Assembly: GCA_026397855.1 (NCBI GenBank)
Contig: JAPLUA010000181.1
Span: 1 to 18,380 of the forward strand
From: Verrucomicrobiota bacterium
GTDB lineage: Bacteria; Verrucomicrobiota; Verrucomicrobiia; Limisphaerales; UBA8199
DNA: 18,380 nucleotides
Direction of reading: 5' to 3'
The first letter of the stretch is position 1. Each line of letters begins with the position of its first letter. Under the pieces are notes generated by a model. That model made no database searches. It was given only the letters and a program-made list of their open reading frames with translations, and had not been told where the DNA came from. This document shows, piece after piece, positions 1 through 7,408 of this stretch. The position numbers and the translations under genes are program-made.

Positions 1-1334
1 ACATTCTGCCGGTCGGCGATCGCTTTCACCATGAAGTTCGGACCGTTGCCGATGTAGGTCGCGGCGCCAAAAAAGACCGAGCCGATGCTGATCGCGAGGA
101 TGTAGTGGTTAAGGCTGCCGTTGCCGAGGAGGAATGCGATCTCGATCTCCTCGGTGCCGACCCGGCCGCTCGCCAGTTGGGCAGCATGATATTTCTGCAA
201 CGCCGCCAGGGTGTTCCCCACGACCTCGGCGTGCGGCCCGGCAATGCCCGCGATGCTGGTGGAGTGCTGCTGGATCAGAGTCTGCACCTGATCAACGATA
301 TCCGGGTCAATGAACAGGCCGAACGCGGCGCTTAAAAAGCTCAGGTAGGTGGGCGCGTTGTCCAGCACGCTTGAAAGGATGCCGCTGGCCCAATAAAACA
401 GGGCCGGGCTTGGGCTGCCGAGGTGGTGGGTGTTGCTTTGCAGCCAATCCAGCGCCGGCATCATCGTGGCGAAGATGCCGACGAATAGAATGGCCACCTC
501 CCGGATGGGGTGAAAACTAAACTGGTTTGCCCCGTGGACCTCCTTCCTGGTTGTAAACCAGGAGCCCGCAGCCGCCGCAATCATCAGCGCCTCGCGCAGA
601 AACAGCGGGCGATTAACGAACACGGCGCCGAGAATGAGCAGGAGAAAAGCGATGTTCCACAAGCCGTCGAAGCGCCAGGACTCGGGGGGCTCCGCCAGCC
701 GCGCCCGGACTTCCCTGGGAGCGCGGCGGTAGTTGGCGGTGTCGAGGACATAGAACATCGCCAGCAGGGATCCAACCGCCACGACCCACATCGGCCAGCA
801 ATGCTCCGCCACCCACCAGAACGGGATTCCCTTCAGGTAACCCAGGAACAAGGGCGGATCACCCACGGGAGTGAGGCAGCCGCCCACGTTCGAGACGATG
901 AAGATGAAGAAAACAATGTGATGGGAGGTAATGCGGTACTTGTTCATCCGGATCCAGGGCCGGATCAGCAGCATCGAGGCGCCGGTGGTGCCCAGGACAT
1001 TGGCGAGGATCGCCCCCACGAGCAGGAAGATCACGTTCACCCGCGGGGTGGCCTCCCCGCTGACGTTGATATGAATGCCGCCGGAGACAACGAACAGCGA
1101 ACCCACCAGCGCGATGAAGCTTACATACTCGTGCCCGACACCCAGCACCCGCTGCCAGGCGTGCAGGCCGAAGAGATAGTAAACGAGCGTGATCGCGCCG
1201 AGGGAACAGGCGACTTTGGGGTAATGCCTGCCCCACCACCCCGGCACAAGCAAAGGGGCCAGCGCAATGGTACCCAGGAGCAGCCCAAAGGGCAGAATCA
1301 TCCAGGGACTCGGTTCAATGGCTTGGTGGCCCAT
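1..1334 (-). CDS. CitMHS_2/NhaD-like sodium:proton antiporter or carboxylate transporter (C-terminus cut by window edge)
   Basis: A hydrophobic multi-pass inner-membrane transporter read on the minus strand, open to the left edge, with 444 residues visible. Family motifs are clear: NVGGCLTPVGDPPLF (from about residue 149), DNAPTYLSFL (about 325) and TYIGNGPNFMVKAIA (about 426). These are hallmarks of the ion-transporter superfamily branch annotated as putative citrate transport or sodium:proton antiporter (Pfam CitMHS_2). Probably 40-50 C-terminal residues are missing. I chose the ATG at 1334 because homologs begin shortly before the first helix (here SPWMILPFGLLL). The frame stays open to an ATG at 1559, but codons there (ata, cta, aga, tca, aca) are unlike the rest of the gene. 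The gene diverges from the sigma operon. Whether it moves Na+/H+ or a carboxylate cannot be told from sequence. Confidence 0.88.
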   Translation of the reverse strand, partial: MGHQAIEPSPWMILPFGLLLGTIALAPLLVPGWWGRHYPKVACSLGAITLVYYLFGLHAWQRVLGVGHEYVSFIALVGSLFVVSGGIHINVSGEATPRVNVIFLLVGAILANVLGTTGASMLLIRPWIRMNKYRITSHHIVFFIFIVSNVGGCLTPVGDPPLFLGYLKGIPFWWVAEHCWPMWVVAVGSLLAMFYVLDTANYRRAPREVRARLAEPPESWRFDGLWNIAFLLLILGAVFVNRPLFLREALMIAAAAGSWFTTRKEVHGANQFSFHPIREVAILFVGIFATMMPALDWLQSNTHHLGSPSPALFYWASGILSSVLDNAPTYLSFLSAAFGLFIDPDIVDQVQTLIQQHSTSIAGIAGPHAEVVGNTLAALQKYHAAQLASGRVGTEEIEIAFLLGNGSLNHYILAISIGSVFFGAATYIGNGPNFMVKAIADRQN

Positions 1335-1693
1335 CCCGCAGAACCTAGCGGTGAACCTGATCGGGTCAACCAGTTTCGGCTCGGCGATCCTCAATGGAGC
1401 AACCCGCGTTATCGCATCCAAGGCTGCATCAAGACCAATTCTTGTTGAAACAAAACACCCTGCTCCCGGGTATTGGATGCAGACGAATATGAATGCGATG
1501 CCAATAAACGCGGAAGTCGCGGGAGCTGTGCCCGGAGCGGGGATTGCCCCCAATAGCATGCCGGCAAAGCGTGCGCGGCGGATCCGGTAACGACTATGCG
1601 GGCCCTCTTTTGCACCGGCCACCTTTATGGAAGAGTTTTGCTTTCAGCAGCCTTTCGGCTCTAGACTGGCCGCCGAGCTAGTGCGGACGATCC
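1335..1693. other. Divergent intergenic region between the transporter and the ECF sigma operon
   Basis: About 360 bp between two divergent genes, so it should hold the promoters for both directions. The minus frame is open up to 1559 and beyond, but its codon choice does not look coding, so I treat it as untranslated. I see no convincing -35/-10 pair, hairpin or RNA motif. Confidence 0.4.
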
Positions 1694-2275
1694 ATGTCAG
1701 ACGCACAACAATTCGAGGCGTTCATGCACAAATACCAGAACATGGTATTCAGCACAGCCATGCGCTTGCTCGCCAACCCGGCCGAAGCCGAAGATGTCTC
1801 GCAGGAAGTGTTTCTGAGAGCCTACAAGCACTTCGGCGCCCTGCGGGAAAGCCCGACCGCCGGCGGATGGCTCAAGACGGTCGCGACCAACCTCAGCTTG
1901 AATCACCTCTCGCGCTACCGCTCGCGCTGGCGCTTCTTCTCGGAGCTGTTCGGCGGGAGCGGCGAGGACGAGGCCGAACCGCCCGAGTTTGCCGCACCCG
2001 ACAATGTCGCCGAGGATCTGGAACGGGCGGACCGGCGGCAGTTGGTCGAGCGGGCCCTGCGGCAGCTCCCAACGGCCCAGCGCGTGCCGCTCGTGCTCTA
2101 CCACATGGAAGGGCTGCGTTACGAGGAAATCGCCACAAAGCTCAAGGTCTCGCTCGGCAAGGTGAAGACCGATATTTTCCGCGGGCGCGAGGCGTTGCGC
2201 AAGCGCTTGCAGGGGCAGCTTGGCGAAGCGCCATGCGGATGCGGGCCAGACGCCAAAACCCGGGCAGGATGTTGA
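1694..2275 (+). CDS. ECF-type RNA polymerase sigma factor
   Basis: A 193-aa sigma-70 family protein of the extracytoplasmic-function type, which directs RNA polymerase to a small regulon. The sigma-2 domain spans roughly residues 7-77, with the typical region 2 helix EAEDVSQEVFLRAY at 31-44. A variable acidic linker follows (about 85-112, rich in E and D). Sigma-4 is about 112-172, with helix-turn-helix RYEEIATKLKVSLGKVKTDI at 142-161. There is no sigma-3 domain, as expected for ECF factors. The last 20 residues contain three cysteines (CGCG...AGC), which could be a metal or redox tail or simply poorly conserved. The stop lies 4 bp before the next ATG, so it is the first gene of an operon with a membrane protein in the anti-sigma position. 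What it responds to is unknown. Confidence 0.95.
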   Translation: MSDAQQFEAFMHKYQNMVFSTAMRLLANPAEAEDVSQEVFLRAYKHFGALRESPTAGGWLKTVATNLSLNHLSRYRSRWRFFSELFGGSGEDEAEPPEFAAPDNVAEDLERADRRQLVERALRQLPTAQRVPLVLYHMEGLRYEEIATKLKVSLGKVKTDIFRGREALRKRLQGQLGEAPCGCGPDAKTRAGC

Positions 2276-2279
2276 AGCG

Positions 2280-2759
2280 ATGAATTCCCAGCACGAACAG
2301 AGGTTGGAGGCGGAGATTGACCGGGAGCTGCGGAGCCTGGCGGAGCTGGAGGCACCCTCGACGCTGATCCCGCGGGTCCGTGCGGCAATCGCGCAACGGT
2401 CCGCCTCGCCGTGGTATCGGCAGCCGTGGCACGCCTGGCCGGCCCCGATGCGCGCCGCTGCGCTGGCAATCATGGCCGGGTTCTTCGCCTCGCTTTGCAT
2501 CGGTGCCTGGAGGCTTCCCGACACCGGGAGCTACCTGGCGGCCAGCCGCTATGCGGCCGGATGGATCTCCAGCCTTGCAACACTTTGGAATGCCTTGAAT
2601 GCCCTGCTCAGCGCGTTCGCACATGCGATTCAGCGGCTGGGCGCGGGAATCCTGCCCGGTTGCCTCGTGGCGATGTTCCTGGCCTGGGCAATCTGCCTGG
2701 GCCTGGGGACCGCGTGCCTGCGCTTTGCGCTCGCGCGCCGGCAGGCAAATGATTTATGA
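2280..2759 (+). CDS. Small membrane protein in anti-sigma position
   Basis: 159 aa. A soluble N-terminal segment (1-55) contains RELRSLAELEAPSTLIPRV, a pattern like the cytoplasmic start of anti-sigma or sigma-associated membrane proteins. It is followed by hydrophobic segments at about 58-77, 96-115 and 121-147. I chose the ATG at 2280, which gives a 4-bp gap after the sigma gene. The frame is open upstream to 2220, but that part overlaps the sigma gene. The stop overlaps the start of the next gene (ATGA at 2756-2759), so translation is probably coupled. No zinc-finger HxxxCxxC motif is present, so this is not a classic ZAS-domain anti-sigma. The anti-sigma role is inferred from position and topology only. 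Confidence 0.8.
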   Translation: MNSQHEQRLEAEIDRELRSLAELEAPSTLIPRVRAAIAQRSASPWYRQPWHAWPAPMRAAALAIMAGFFASLCIGAWRLPDTGSYLAASRYAAGWISSLATLWNALNALLSAFAHAIQRLGAGILPGCLVAMFLAWAICLGLGTACLRFALARRQANDL

Positions 2760-4381
2760 AAACACCCAAGAGAATGCGGCTGGCTTTGCTGGCCTTGGCC
2801 GGCGGAATCTGGTTTCACTGTTCGCTCTTCGCCCGGGAGCCCTTGCCCGTGCTGGCAGCTATCCATGCGGGTCCGTCTGCCGCCGGCACCAACGCCACGC
2901 GCTTGCGCGGCGTCATGGCCGAAGCCGCCGACCAGGCGGCCAACGATCCTTCGGCCGATGCCACCAACGCCGAGCCGGCACAGGACGTGAGTTCGGGGGC
3001 CGCGGACCGCGGGCCGCTTGTGTCCATTGGCCACGACGTGGAACTGAAGGCGGGCGAGTCTGCCGAGTGCGTGGTTGTGATTTTCGGTTCGGCCAAAGTC
3101 CACGGCAAAGTGCGCGATGCCGCGGTGGCGGTCTTCGGCGACCTGGAGATTGATGGCGAGGTCGGCGATGCCGCGGTGGTGGTCCTGGGCGATCTTCGAG
3201 CGCTGCCTGGCGCCCGGCTCCGCGGGGAAACCGTCGCAGTCGGGGGCAAGGTGGATGCCGCCTCGTCGGCGAGCATTCGCGGGCAGCCGGTGACGGTTGA
3301 TTTTCCGGCATGGCTGAAGACATGGTTTGTGCAGTGCGTCCTCAAGCTGCGCCCGCTATCACTGCATGTGGGCTGGGTATGGGCTGTGGCCGGCGTTGTT
3401 TTCCTGCTCTACCTGCTCATCGCGGCGGTGTTCCCGAGGCCGGTCGAGGCCTGTGTCGGCGAATTGACCCGGCGTCCCGCCACCACGTTTCTCATGGGCC
3501 TGGTGGCCAAACTCGTGCTGGCCGTGGTGGTTTTTGCTCTCACCTGCACCGGCGTCGGGTTGGTCGTAGTGCCGTTTATCCTGGCGGCGGTGGCGCTGGG
3601 GGTGGTCGTGGGCAAAGCGGGGGTGCTGGAGTGGATCGGCTTCAAGCTGGGTCGCCGGTCCGGCGCTCAAGGGTTGCAGAACGGCCCGCTGGCTCTCGTG
3701 ATCGGTGCCGTGGTCATCGCTTTGCTCTACCTGGTGCCTGTTGTGGGTTTGCTCACGTTCGGCATTGTGAGCGTCTGGGGCTTTGGCGCCGCGGTGACGG
3801 GCGCGCTTGACGGACTGAGGAGGGAACTGCCCGCGAAACGCCCGGGCCCTGGCGCAGGAATGTCCGTCCCGGCCGGGGTGGCTGCGGCCGGGGCAGCCGA
3901 AGCGGTGGCACCTGCAGCCGGCGATCCCGAGTTGTGCGGGGGCGGAGCCGGAGGTCCGTTGGCACCAGCGCGATTGCCCGAAGTCCTGTATTATCCCAAG
4001 GCCGGCTTCTGGGAACGGATGGTCGCTGGCTTCCTCGACCTCATCCTGGTGGGCATTCTGGGAGGCATCCTGGGAGGGATTATCCGGGTGCCGCCGCTGG
4101 GATTCCTGATCGCCCTGGCCTATTTCACCGGCATGTGGGCATGGAAGGGGACTACGATCGGGGGTATTGTGGTGGGCTTGAAGGTCGTGCGGATGGATGA
4201 GCAGCCGGTCACCTTTGCGGTGGCGCTGGTTCGCGCCCTGGCGGCGGCATTCTCCATGGTCGTGTTCTTCCTCGGCTTCCTGTGGATCGCCTGGGATGCC
4301 GAGCGGCAGGCCTGGCACGATAAGATTGCCGGCACGGTGGTCCTGAAGCTTCCGCGGGGAACGCCCCTCGTCTGCCTCTGA
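2756..4381 (+). CDS. Exported bactofilin-like beta region fused to multi-pass membrane region and RDD domain
   Basis: 541 aa. A signal peptide or membrane anchor (1-27) and a low-complexity Ala/Asp stretch (40-85) come first. Then a regular beta-repeat region at about 88-182 carries repeated short turns (VVVIFGSAKVHGKV, VAVFGDLEIDGEV, VVVLGDLRAL), like the right-handed helix of bactofilin or polymer-forming domains. Hydrophobic segments at about 207-227, 245-285 and 313-350 follow. After a Pro/Ala/Gly linker (358-405) comes an RDD domain (about 417-532) with RMVAGFLDLILVGI and the C-terminal DAERQAWHDKIAGTVV signature. RDD domains are membrane modules of uncertain function; some have been linked to ion transport. 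The start overlaps the stop of the preceding gene, tying it to the sigma factor. It may be an envelope sensor, scaffold or regulon output; function is not known. Confidence 0.85.
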   Translation: MKTPKRMRLALLALAGGIWFHCSLFAREPLPVLAAIHAGPSAAGTNATRLRGVMAEAADQAANDPSADATNAEPAQDVSSGAADRGPLVSIGHDVELKAGESAECVVVIFGSAKVHGKVRDAAVAVFGDLEIDGEVGDAAVVVLGDLRALPGARLRGETVAVGGKVDAASSASIRGQPVTVDFPAWLKTWFVQCVLKLRPLSLHVGWVWAVAGVVFLLYLLIAAVFPRPVEACVGELTRRPATTFLMGLVAKLVLAVVVFALTCTGVGLVVVPFILAAVALGVVVGKAGVLEWIGFKLGRRSGAQGLQNGPLALVIGAVVIALLYLVPVVGLLTFGIVSVWGFGAAVTGALDGLRRELPAKRPGPGAGMSVPAGVAAAGAAEAVAPAAGDPELCGGGAGGPLAPARLPEVLYYPKAGFWERMVAGFLDLILVGILGGILGGIIRVPPLGFLIALAYFTGMWAWKGTTIGGIVVGLKVVRMDEQPVTFAVALVRALAAAFSMVVFFLGFLWIAWDAERQAWHDKIAGTVVLKLPRGTPLVCL

Positions 4382-4394
4382 GGTTTAGTCTCAG
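4378..4394. terminator. Short hairpin spanning two convergent stop codons
   Basis: CTGAG (4378-4382) pairs with CTCAG (4390-4394) around a 7-nt loop. The hairpin includes the stop codon of the plus-strand RDD gene (4379-4381) and that of the minus-strand metXW (4391-4393), which are only 9 bp apart. The stem is only 5 bp and has no T run, so a bidirectional terminator is possible but weakly supported. Confidence 0.3.
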
Positions 4395-6199
4395 CTCCGG
4401 CTGATGACGAAGATCGCCAGGTCTGCGTTCAGGTTGGGATTGTCGAAGACCTCCGCACCGGCTTCGGTATCGAGGGCGATGCGCCGGTGGACGCGGATCT
4501 GTTTCTGGCGGCAGAAGTCTTCGAAGTCGGCCAGGGTGAAGAAGCGGATATTCGGGGTGTTATACCACTCGTAATGCAGGACCCCGCCGGATTTTGGCGC
4601 CCGGCCCTCCTCCGTCAGCATCTGCCGCAGCCGGTGGTAGCCGAAGTTGGGAATGCTCACGATGCAGGTCCTGCCGACGCGCAGCATCTCCGTCAGCACC
4701 CCCTCGACGTCATAGACCGTCTGGAGGGTTTGTGAAAGCACCACGCAGTCAAACTCCTGGTCGGCAAAGGCCCCCAGCCCCTTGTTCAAATCGGCCTGGA
4801 CCACGTCGAGACCTCGGCTGACGCAGGTCAGGATCTTCCGCTCATCCAGCTCCACGCCCACGAGGTGACGATGGTTCTGCTCCTTGAGGCGGGCCAGCAG
4901 AGTCCCTGACCCGCAACCCAGGTCGAGAATGCTGGCGGAGGCCGGGGTGAGTTCGACGATGCGGTCGTAATCGAGCCGGTGCTGGTGGAAAATGCTGGTT
5001 GGCCCCTGGCTCTTGCCGTCGTCCCTGGCAACGGGAACGGGCTGCTCCCCGTCCAGGTTGGCCAGGAACGCGCGGATCATTTCGCCGTAGATGGGGAAGT
5101 CGTCCGGCAGGAGAAAGGCGTCGTGGCCGCAGGCGCTTTGGACGTTGCAATAGCTGACGGGAATGCGGCTGGCGATCAGGGCGTTGACGATCTCACGCGA
5201 TTGATCCGGTGGAAACAGCCAGTCGCTGCTGAAGCTGATGACCAGCCAGCGGCAGGGGGCACGACGGAACGTCTTCGCCAACTCCTCGGGCGTGCTCCCG
5301 AGATCGAACAGGTCCATGGCCATCGAGAGCGTGATGTAGGTGTTCGCGTCAAAGCGCTCCACGAACCGGTCGCCCTGGAGGCCGAGGTAGGAGCCGACCG
5401 AGAAGATCTTCTCGAAGTCGGTCGGCACGTTGCGGGGACGGAGGCGATCGGCGTCGAACTTCTTGGTCATCGCCTCCTGGGACAGGTAGGTGATGTGGCC
5501 GATCATGCGGGCGATGGCCAGGCCGACTTCCGGCGTGTGTTTCTCGCTGTAATACTGGCCGCCGTGGTAATGCGGATCGCGCCGGATGGCGTTGCGTCCC
5601 ACCACGTCAAACGCCAGCGCCTGGCTGTTGAGCCGCGGGGAGGTGGCCACCGGCACCACGGCCTGCACCCGCTCGGGAAACCGCGCCGCCCAGGTCAGCG
5701 CCTGGTGCCCGCCAAGGGACCCCCCCACCACCGCCAGCAACTGGCCGATGCCCAGGTGGTCCACCAGCCGGCGCTGCACCTCCACCATGTCGCCAATGGT
5801 GACCGTGGGGAAATCCCGCCCATAGGGCTTGCCGGTCGCCGGATCGGTGCTGCCTGGACCGGTCGTGCCGCGACAGCCGCCGAGCAGGTTGGGGCAGATC
5901 ACGAAGAAACGGTTGGTATCCACCGGTTTGCCCGGGCCCACCAGGATATCCCACCAGCCCGGGTCGTCCTGCTCGTCGTGCCGCGCGACATGCGAGTCGC
6001 CGCTGATCGCATGGCACAGCAGGATCGCATTGGACCGCACGGCGTTGAGCTGCCCGTAGGTTTCATAGGCTACGGTAACGCTGGCGAGCCGGCCGCCCAG
6101 CTCCAGCTCGAGCGGTTCATCGAGCGTAACCGACTGCGCGTGGCGTAAAGGCCGCGCGTGCCGGGCGCTATCGCTGCTTTCCAGGATGTTTTGGCTCAC
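4391..6199 (-). CDS. metXW: Fused homoserine O-acyltransferase (MetX) and MetW methyltransferase-like protein
   Basis: 602 aa in one frame. Residues about 20-385 are MetX, an alpha/beta-hydrolase that acylates homoserine, usually from acetyl-CoA. Visible motifs are LLCHAISGDSHVA, NLLGGCRGTTGP, the nucleophile elbow GGSLGG with Ser161, Asp326 in SSDWLFPPDQS and His359 in CGHDAFLLP. Residues about 400-602 are MetW, a class I SAM-dependent methyltransferase fold with motif I ILDLGCGSGTLL (424-435), VVLSQTLQTVYD (486-497) and SIPNFGYHRLR. In many bacteria metX and metW are adjacent separate genes; here both are full length in one polypeptide, joined by about 15 residues. The start is GTG, preceded by GAAGGG at suitable spacing. 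It works in the cytoplasm in methionine synthesis, upstream of the MetY encoded at the other end of the window. Acetyl versus succinyl preference cannot be fixed by eye. Confidence 0.95.
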   Translation of the reverse strand: MSQNILESSDSARHARPLRHAQSVTLDEPLELELGGRLASVTVAYETYGQLNAVRSNAILLCHAISGDSHVARHDEQDDPGWWDILVGPGKPVDTNRFFVICPNLLGGCRGTTGPGSTDPATGKPYGRDFPTVTIGDMVEVQRRLVDHLGIGQLLAVVGGSLGGHQALTWAARFPERVQAVVPVATSPRLNSQALAFDVVGRNAIRRDPHYHGGQYYSEKHTPEVGLAIARMIGHITYLSQEAMTKKFDADRLRPRNVPTDFEKIFSVGSYLGLQGDRFVERFDANTYITLSMAMDLFDLGSTPEELAKTFRRAPCRWLVISFSSDWLFPPDQSREIVNALIASRIPVSYCNVQSACGHDAFLLPDDFPIYGEMIRAFLANLDGEQPVPVARDDGKSQGPTSIFHQHRLDYDRIVELTPASASILDLGCGSGTLLARLKEQNHRHLVGVELDERKILTCVSRGLDVVQADLNKGLGAFADQEFDCVVLSQTLQTVYDVEGVLTEMLRVGRTCIVSIPNFGYHRLRQMLTEEGRAPKSGGVLHYEWYNTPNIRFFTLADFEDFCRQKQIRVHRRIALDTEAGAEVFDNPNLNADLAIFVISRS

Positions 6200-6204
6200 A
6201 GTAA

Positions 6205-6227
6205 GCCCTTCTTGTAAGCTGTAGGGC
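6205..6227 (-). promoter_or_regulatory. Leader hairpin covering the metXW ribosome binding site
   Basis: In the metXW leader, GCCCT pairs with AGGGC (5 bp, 13-nt loop). The 3' arm contains the AAGGG that serves as ribosome binding site for the GTG start at 6199. This could modulate translation. I compared the leader with SAM-I and SAM-II riboswitch cores and saw no match, so no ligand is proposed. Confidence 0.25.
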
Positions 6228-6342
6228 CGCTTAAATCAAACCCGAATCCATCCTGGCCTGCCTTTCCGGACCCCGGAATTCGCGTGCATCCTGCGGCGGA
6301 TGATCGCATCCTTACGCGTCGTTTAGTCATGAACGGCACTTG

Positions 6343-6822
6343 ATGCTGCAGACCTGCGCCAAATGCGGCACGCAATTCTACGGGGCCGGCTGTCCCGAAT
6401 GCGATTATCCGCCGATACCCGCCGACCCGCGCGAGCGGAAGAGAACCCGCCGTTGGGGATGCGTCTTCATGGGCGCGGGCCTTGGGGTGATCCTCGTGCG
6501 CATCCTCTGCCCGGATGAGAACCCGCTCTGGCCGGTGGTGGTCGCAGGCCTGCTCTTCCTCCTGACCGGCTGGGCCATTGTGGTGCAGCCTAAGGGCCGA
6601 CTGACATCCGCGTTGGGCGGGGTGGTCTGCGCGGGGTTGGCGTGCTTGGGCTTCTACGCGGCGCTGGCCCCCGGAGAGATCGGAGGGGGCATCCCGCTGC
6701 TGCCTGAAGCGTGGAATCAGGTGATGGGGAGAATGGCCTTTGGCGGCGGGGCGTGTCTCACGATGGCCTTCAGCCTGTGGCTCTTCTACCGCGCCTGGAA
6801 GCCCCACCGCGCCAAAGAGTAG
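6343..6822 (+). CDS. Zinc-ribbon membrane protein of unknown function
   Basis: About 159 aa from the ATG at 6343 (a TTG lies directly before it). The N-terminus carries a compact zinc ribbon, CAKCG...CPEC, with four cysteines at residues 5, 8, 17 and 20. A basic stretch (RERKRTRRW) follows, then four predicted membrane helices at about 39-56, 62-82, 90-109 and 131-150, and a basic tail (RAWKPHRAKE). Positive charges on both sides suggest that the zinc ribbon and the tail are cytoplasmic. It is divergent from metXW and followed at once by a strong hairpin, so it is probably a single-gene unit. I do not recognise a named family. Confidence 0.75.
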   Translation: MLQTCAKCGTQFYGAGCPECDYPPIPADPRERKRTRRWGCVFMGAGLGVILVRILCPDENPLWPVVVAGLLFLLTGWAIVVQPKGRLTSALGGVVCAGLACLGFYAALAPGEIGGGIPLLPEAWNQVMGRMAFGGGACLTMAFSLWLFYRAWKPHRAKE

Positions 6823-6843
6823 GGACGCGTTCCACCGCGTCCC
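6822..6843 (+). terminator. Perfect 8-bp hairpin after the zinc-ribbon gene
   Basis: GGGACGCG (6822-6829) and CGCGTCCC (6836-6843) form a perfect GC-rich stem with a TTCCAC loop, starting at the last base of the stop codon. No T run follows. It could be a terminator or a copy of a dispersed palindromic repeat. Confidence 0.55.
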
Positions 6844-6977
6844 CAAGTAAGCCCGTATGGCCACGGCCCCCTCACCCGCCCCGTAATCCGTAGTTCCAAC
6901 TGCTGTTCTTTGGATCAGGGGCTTTTACGTTGCCGAGGCAAACGCCAACGGGGCCTATGTTGTCGTGGATGCCTGTT

Positions 6978-7121
6978 CTAACCAATCACGTCCACGGCGC
7001 TGTGTGGGATGTAATGATCAAACGTCGCCAGCCTTGCTCCGTGCTTGTCGGCCAGATTGGCCAAATAGAGATCGGTGACTTGCTCTGTTTTGGCTGGCTG
7101 GGAGTCCAGCGCGGGGAGGTC
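6978..7121 (-). pseudogene. C-terminal remnant of a VapC-type PIN-domain toxin
   Basis: This minus-strand frame has no usable start and encodes the last 47 residues of a PIN nuclease. QVTDLYLANLA matches the third acidic motif region (usual form ITDAYLxALA) and HGARLATFD the fourth, followed by a usual VapC end (AVDVIG). An intact VapC is about 130-145 aa, so the first 80-90 residues, with the first catalytic Asp, are gone. The fragment starts exactly where the antitoxin gene stops (TGA at 7122-7120), the position where vapC would normally begin. The frame is closed upstream by a TAG at 7136-7134. The ATG at 7123 is in a different frame and gives an unrelated peptide. Most likely the 5' part of vapC was deleted. 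Confidence 0.7.
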
Positions 7122-7353
7122 ATGGGAAATCGGCTAGCGCCTGCCTGAGAGCTTCCGGGTCAATGGGGTGATCCAGCACTCCAACGGTGTAGCCGTGCCG
7201 CTTCACAAGCCTGACCGAACTGGTCTGCGGCTTCACGGGCTCCAACCGGGTCAGGACGTACTTGCCCTCTTCGAGAATCTTCACATCAAAGCGATCTCCA
7301 GGCTTGGCCTGGCGGAGGGTCACCCGATGCTTGCTGTCAGCAATGGCTGTCAT
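7120..7353 (-). CDS. AbrB/VapB-like antitoxin, now without an intact toxin
   Basis: 77 aa. The N-terminal half (MTAIADSKHRVTLRQAKPGD, then FDVKILEEGKYVLTRL) has the swapped-hairpin AbrB/SpoVT pattern used by VapB-type antitoxins to bind DNA. The C-terminal half (VGVLDHPIDPEALRQALADF) is the sort of tail that wraps the PIN toxin. The frame is intact with a natural end. I chose the ATG at 7353 because the antitoxin fold begins there; the nine residues upstream look unrelated. The adjacent toxin survives only as a C-terminal remnant, so the antitoxin is either decaying or retained as an autoregulator or as protection against a related toxin elsewhere. Confidence 0.78.
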   Translation of the reverse strand: MTAIADSKHRVTLRQAKPGDRFDVKILEEGKYVLTRLEPVKPQTSSVRLVKRHGYTVGVLDHPIDPEALRQALADFP

Positions 7354-7358
7354 ACAAG

Positions 7359-7378
7359 GGGAGTTTCCCACCACTCCC
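7359..7378. promoter_or_regulatory. Inverted repeat just upstream of the antitoxin gene (candidate operator)
   Basis: GGGAGT (7359-7364) and ACTCCC (7373-7378) are perfect 6-bp arms separated by 8 bp, lying 6-25 bp upstream of the antitoxin start. VapB-type antitoxins usually bind inverted repeats in their own promoter, so this is the natural operator candidate. Binding is inferred from position only. Confidence 0.4.
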
Positions 7379-7408
7379 AAGCCATGGCAAGCACGTCTTC
7401 ATTTACGG

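Noticed and set aside
510..1448. 312-aa plus-strand open frame
   Set aside because: Antisense shadow of the minus-strand transporter, whose family motifs are clear; the plus product is Gln/Pro/Arg-rich with no fold pattern.
1335..1559. 75-residue N-terminal extension of the transporter from the ATG at 1559
   Set aside because: Open frame, but rare codons and no resemblance to family N-termini; the start at 1334 fits better. Not excluded.
4979..6148. 389-aa plus-strand open frame
   Set aside because: Lies wholly antisense to metXW; a by-product of GC-rich codons.
6200..6342. SAM riboswitch in front of metXW
   Set aside because: No SAM-I or SAM-II core seen; only a small hairpin at the ribosome binding site.
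6987..7123. Minus-strand ATG overlapping the antitoxin stop (ATGA), as a toxin start
   Set aside because: The frame gives a Trp/Ser/Pro-rich peptide unlike a toxin; the PIN similarity is in a different frame.
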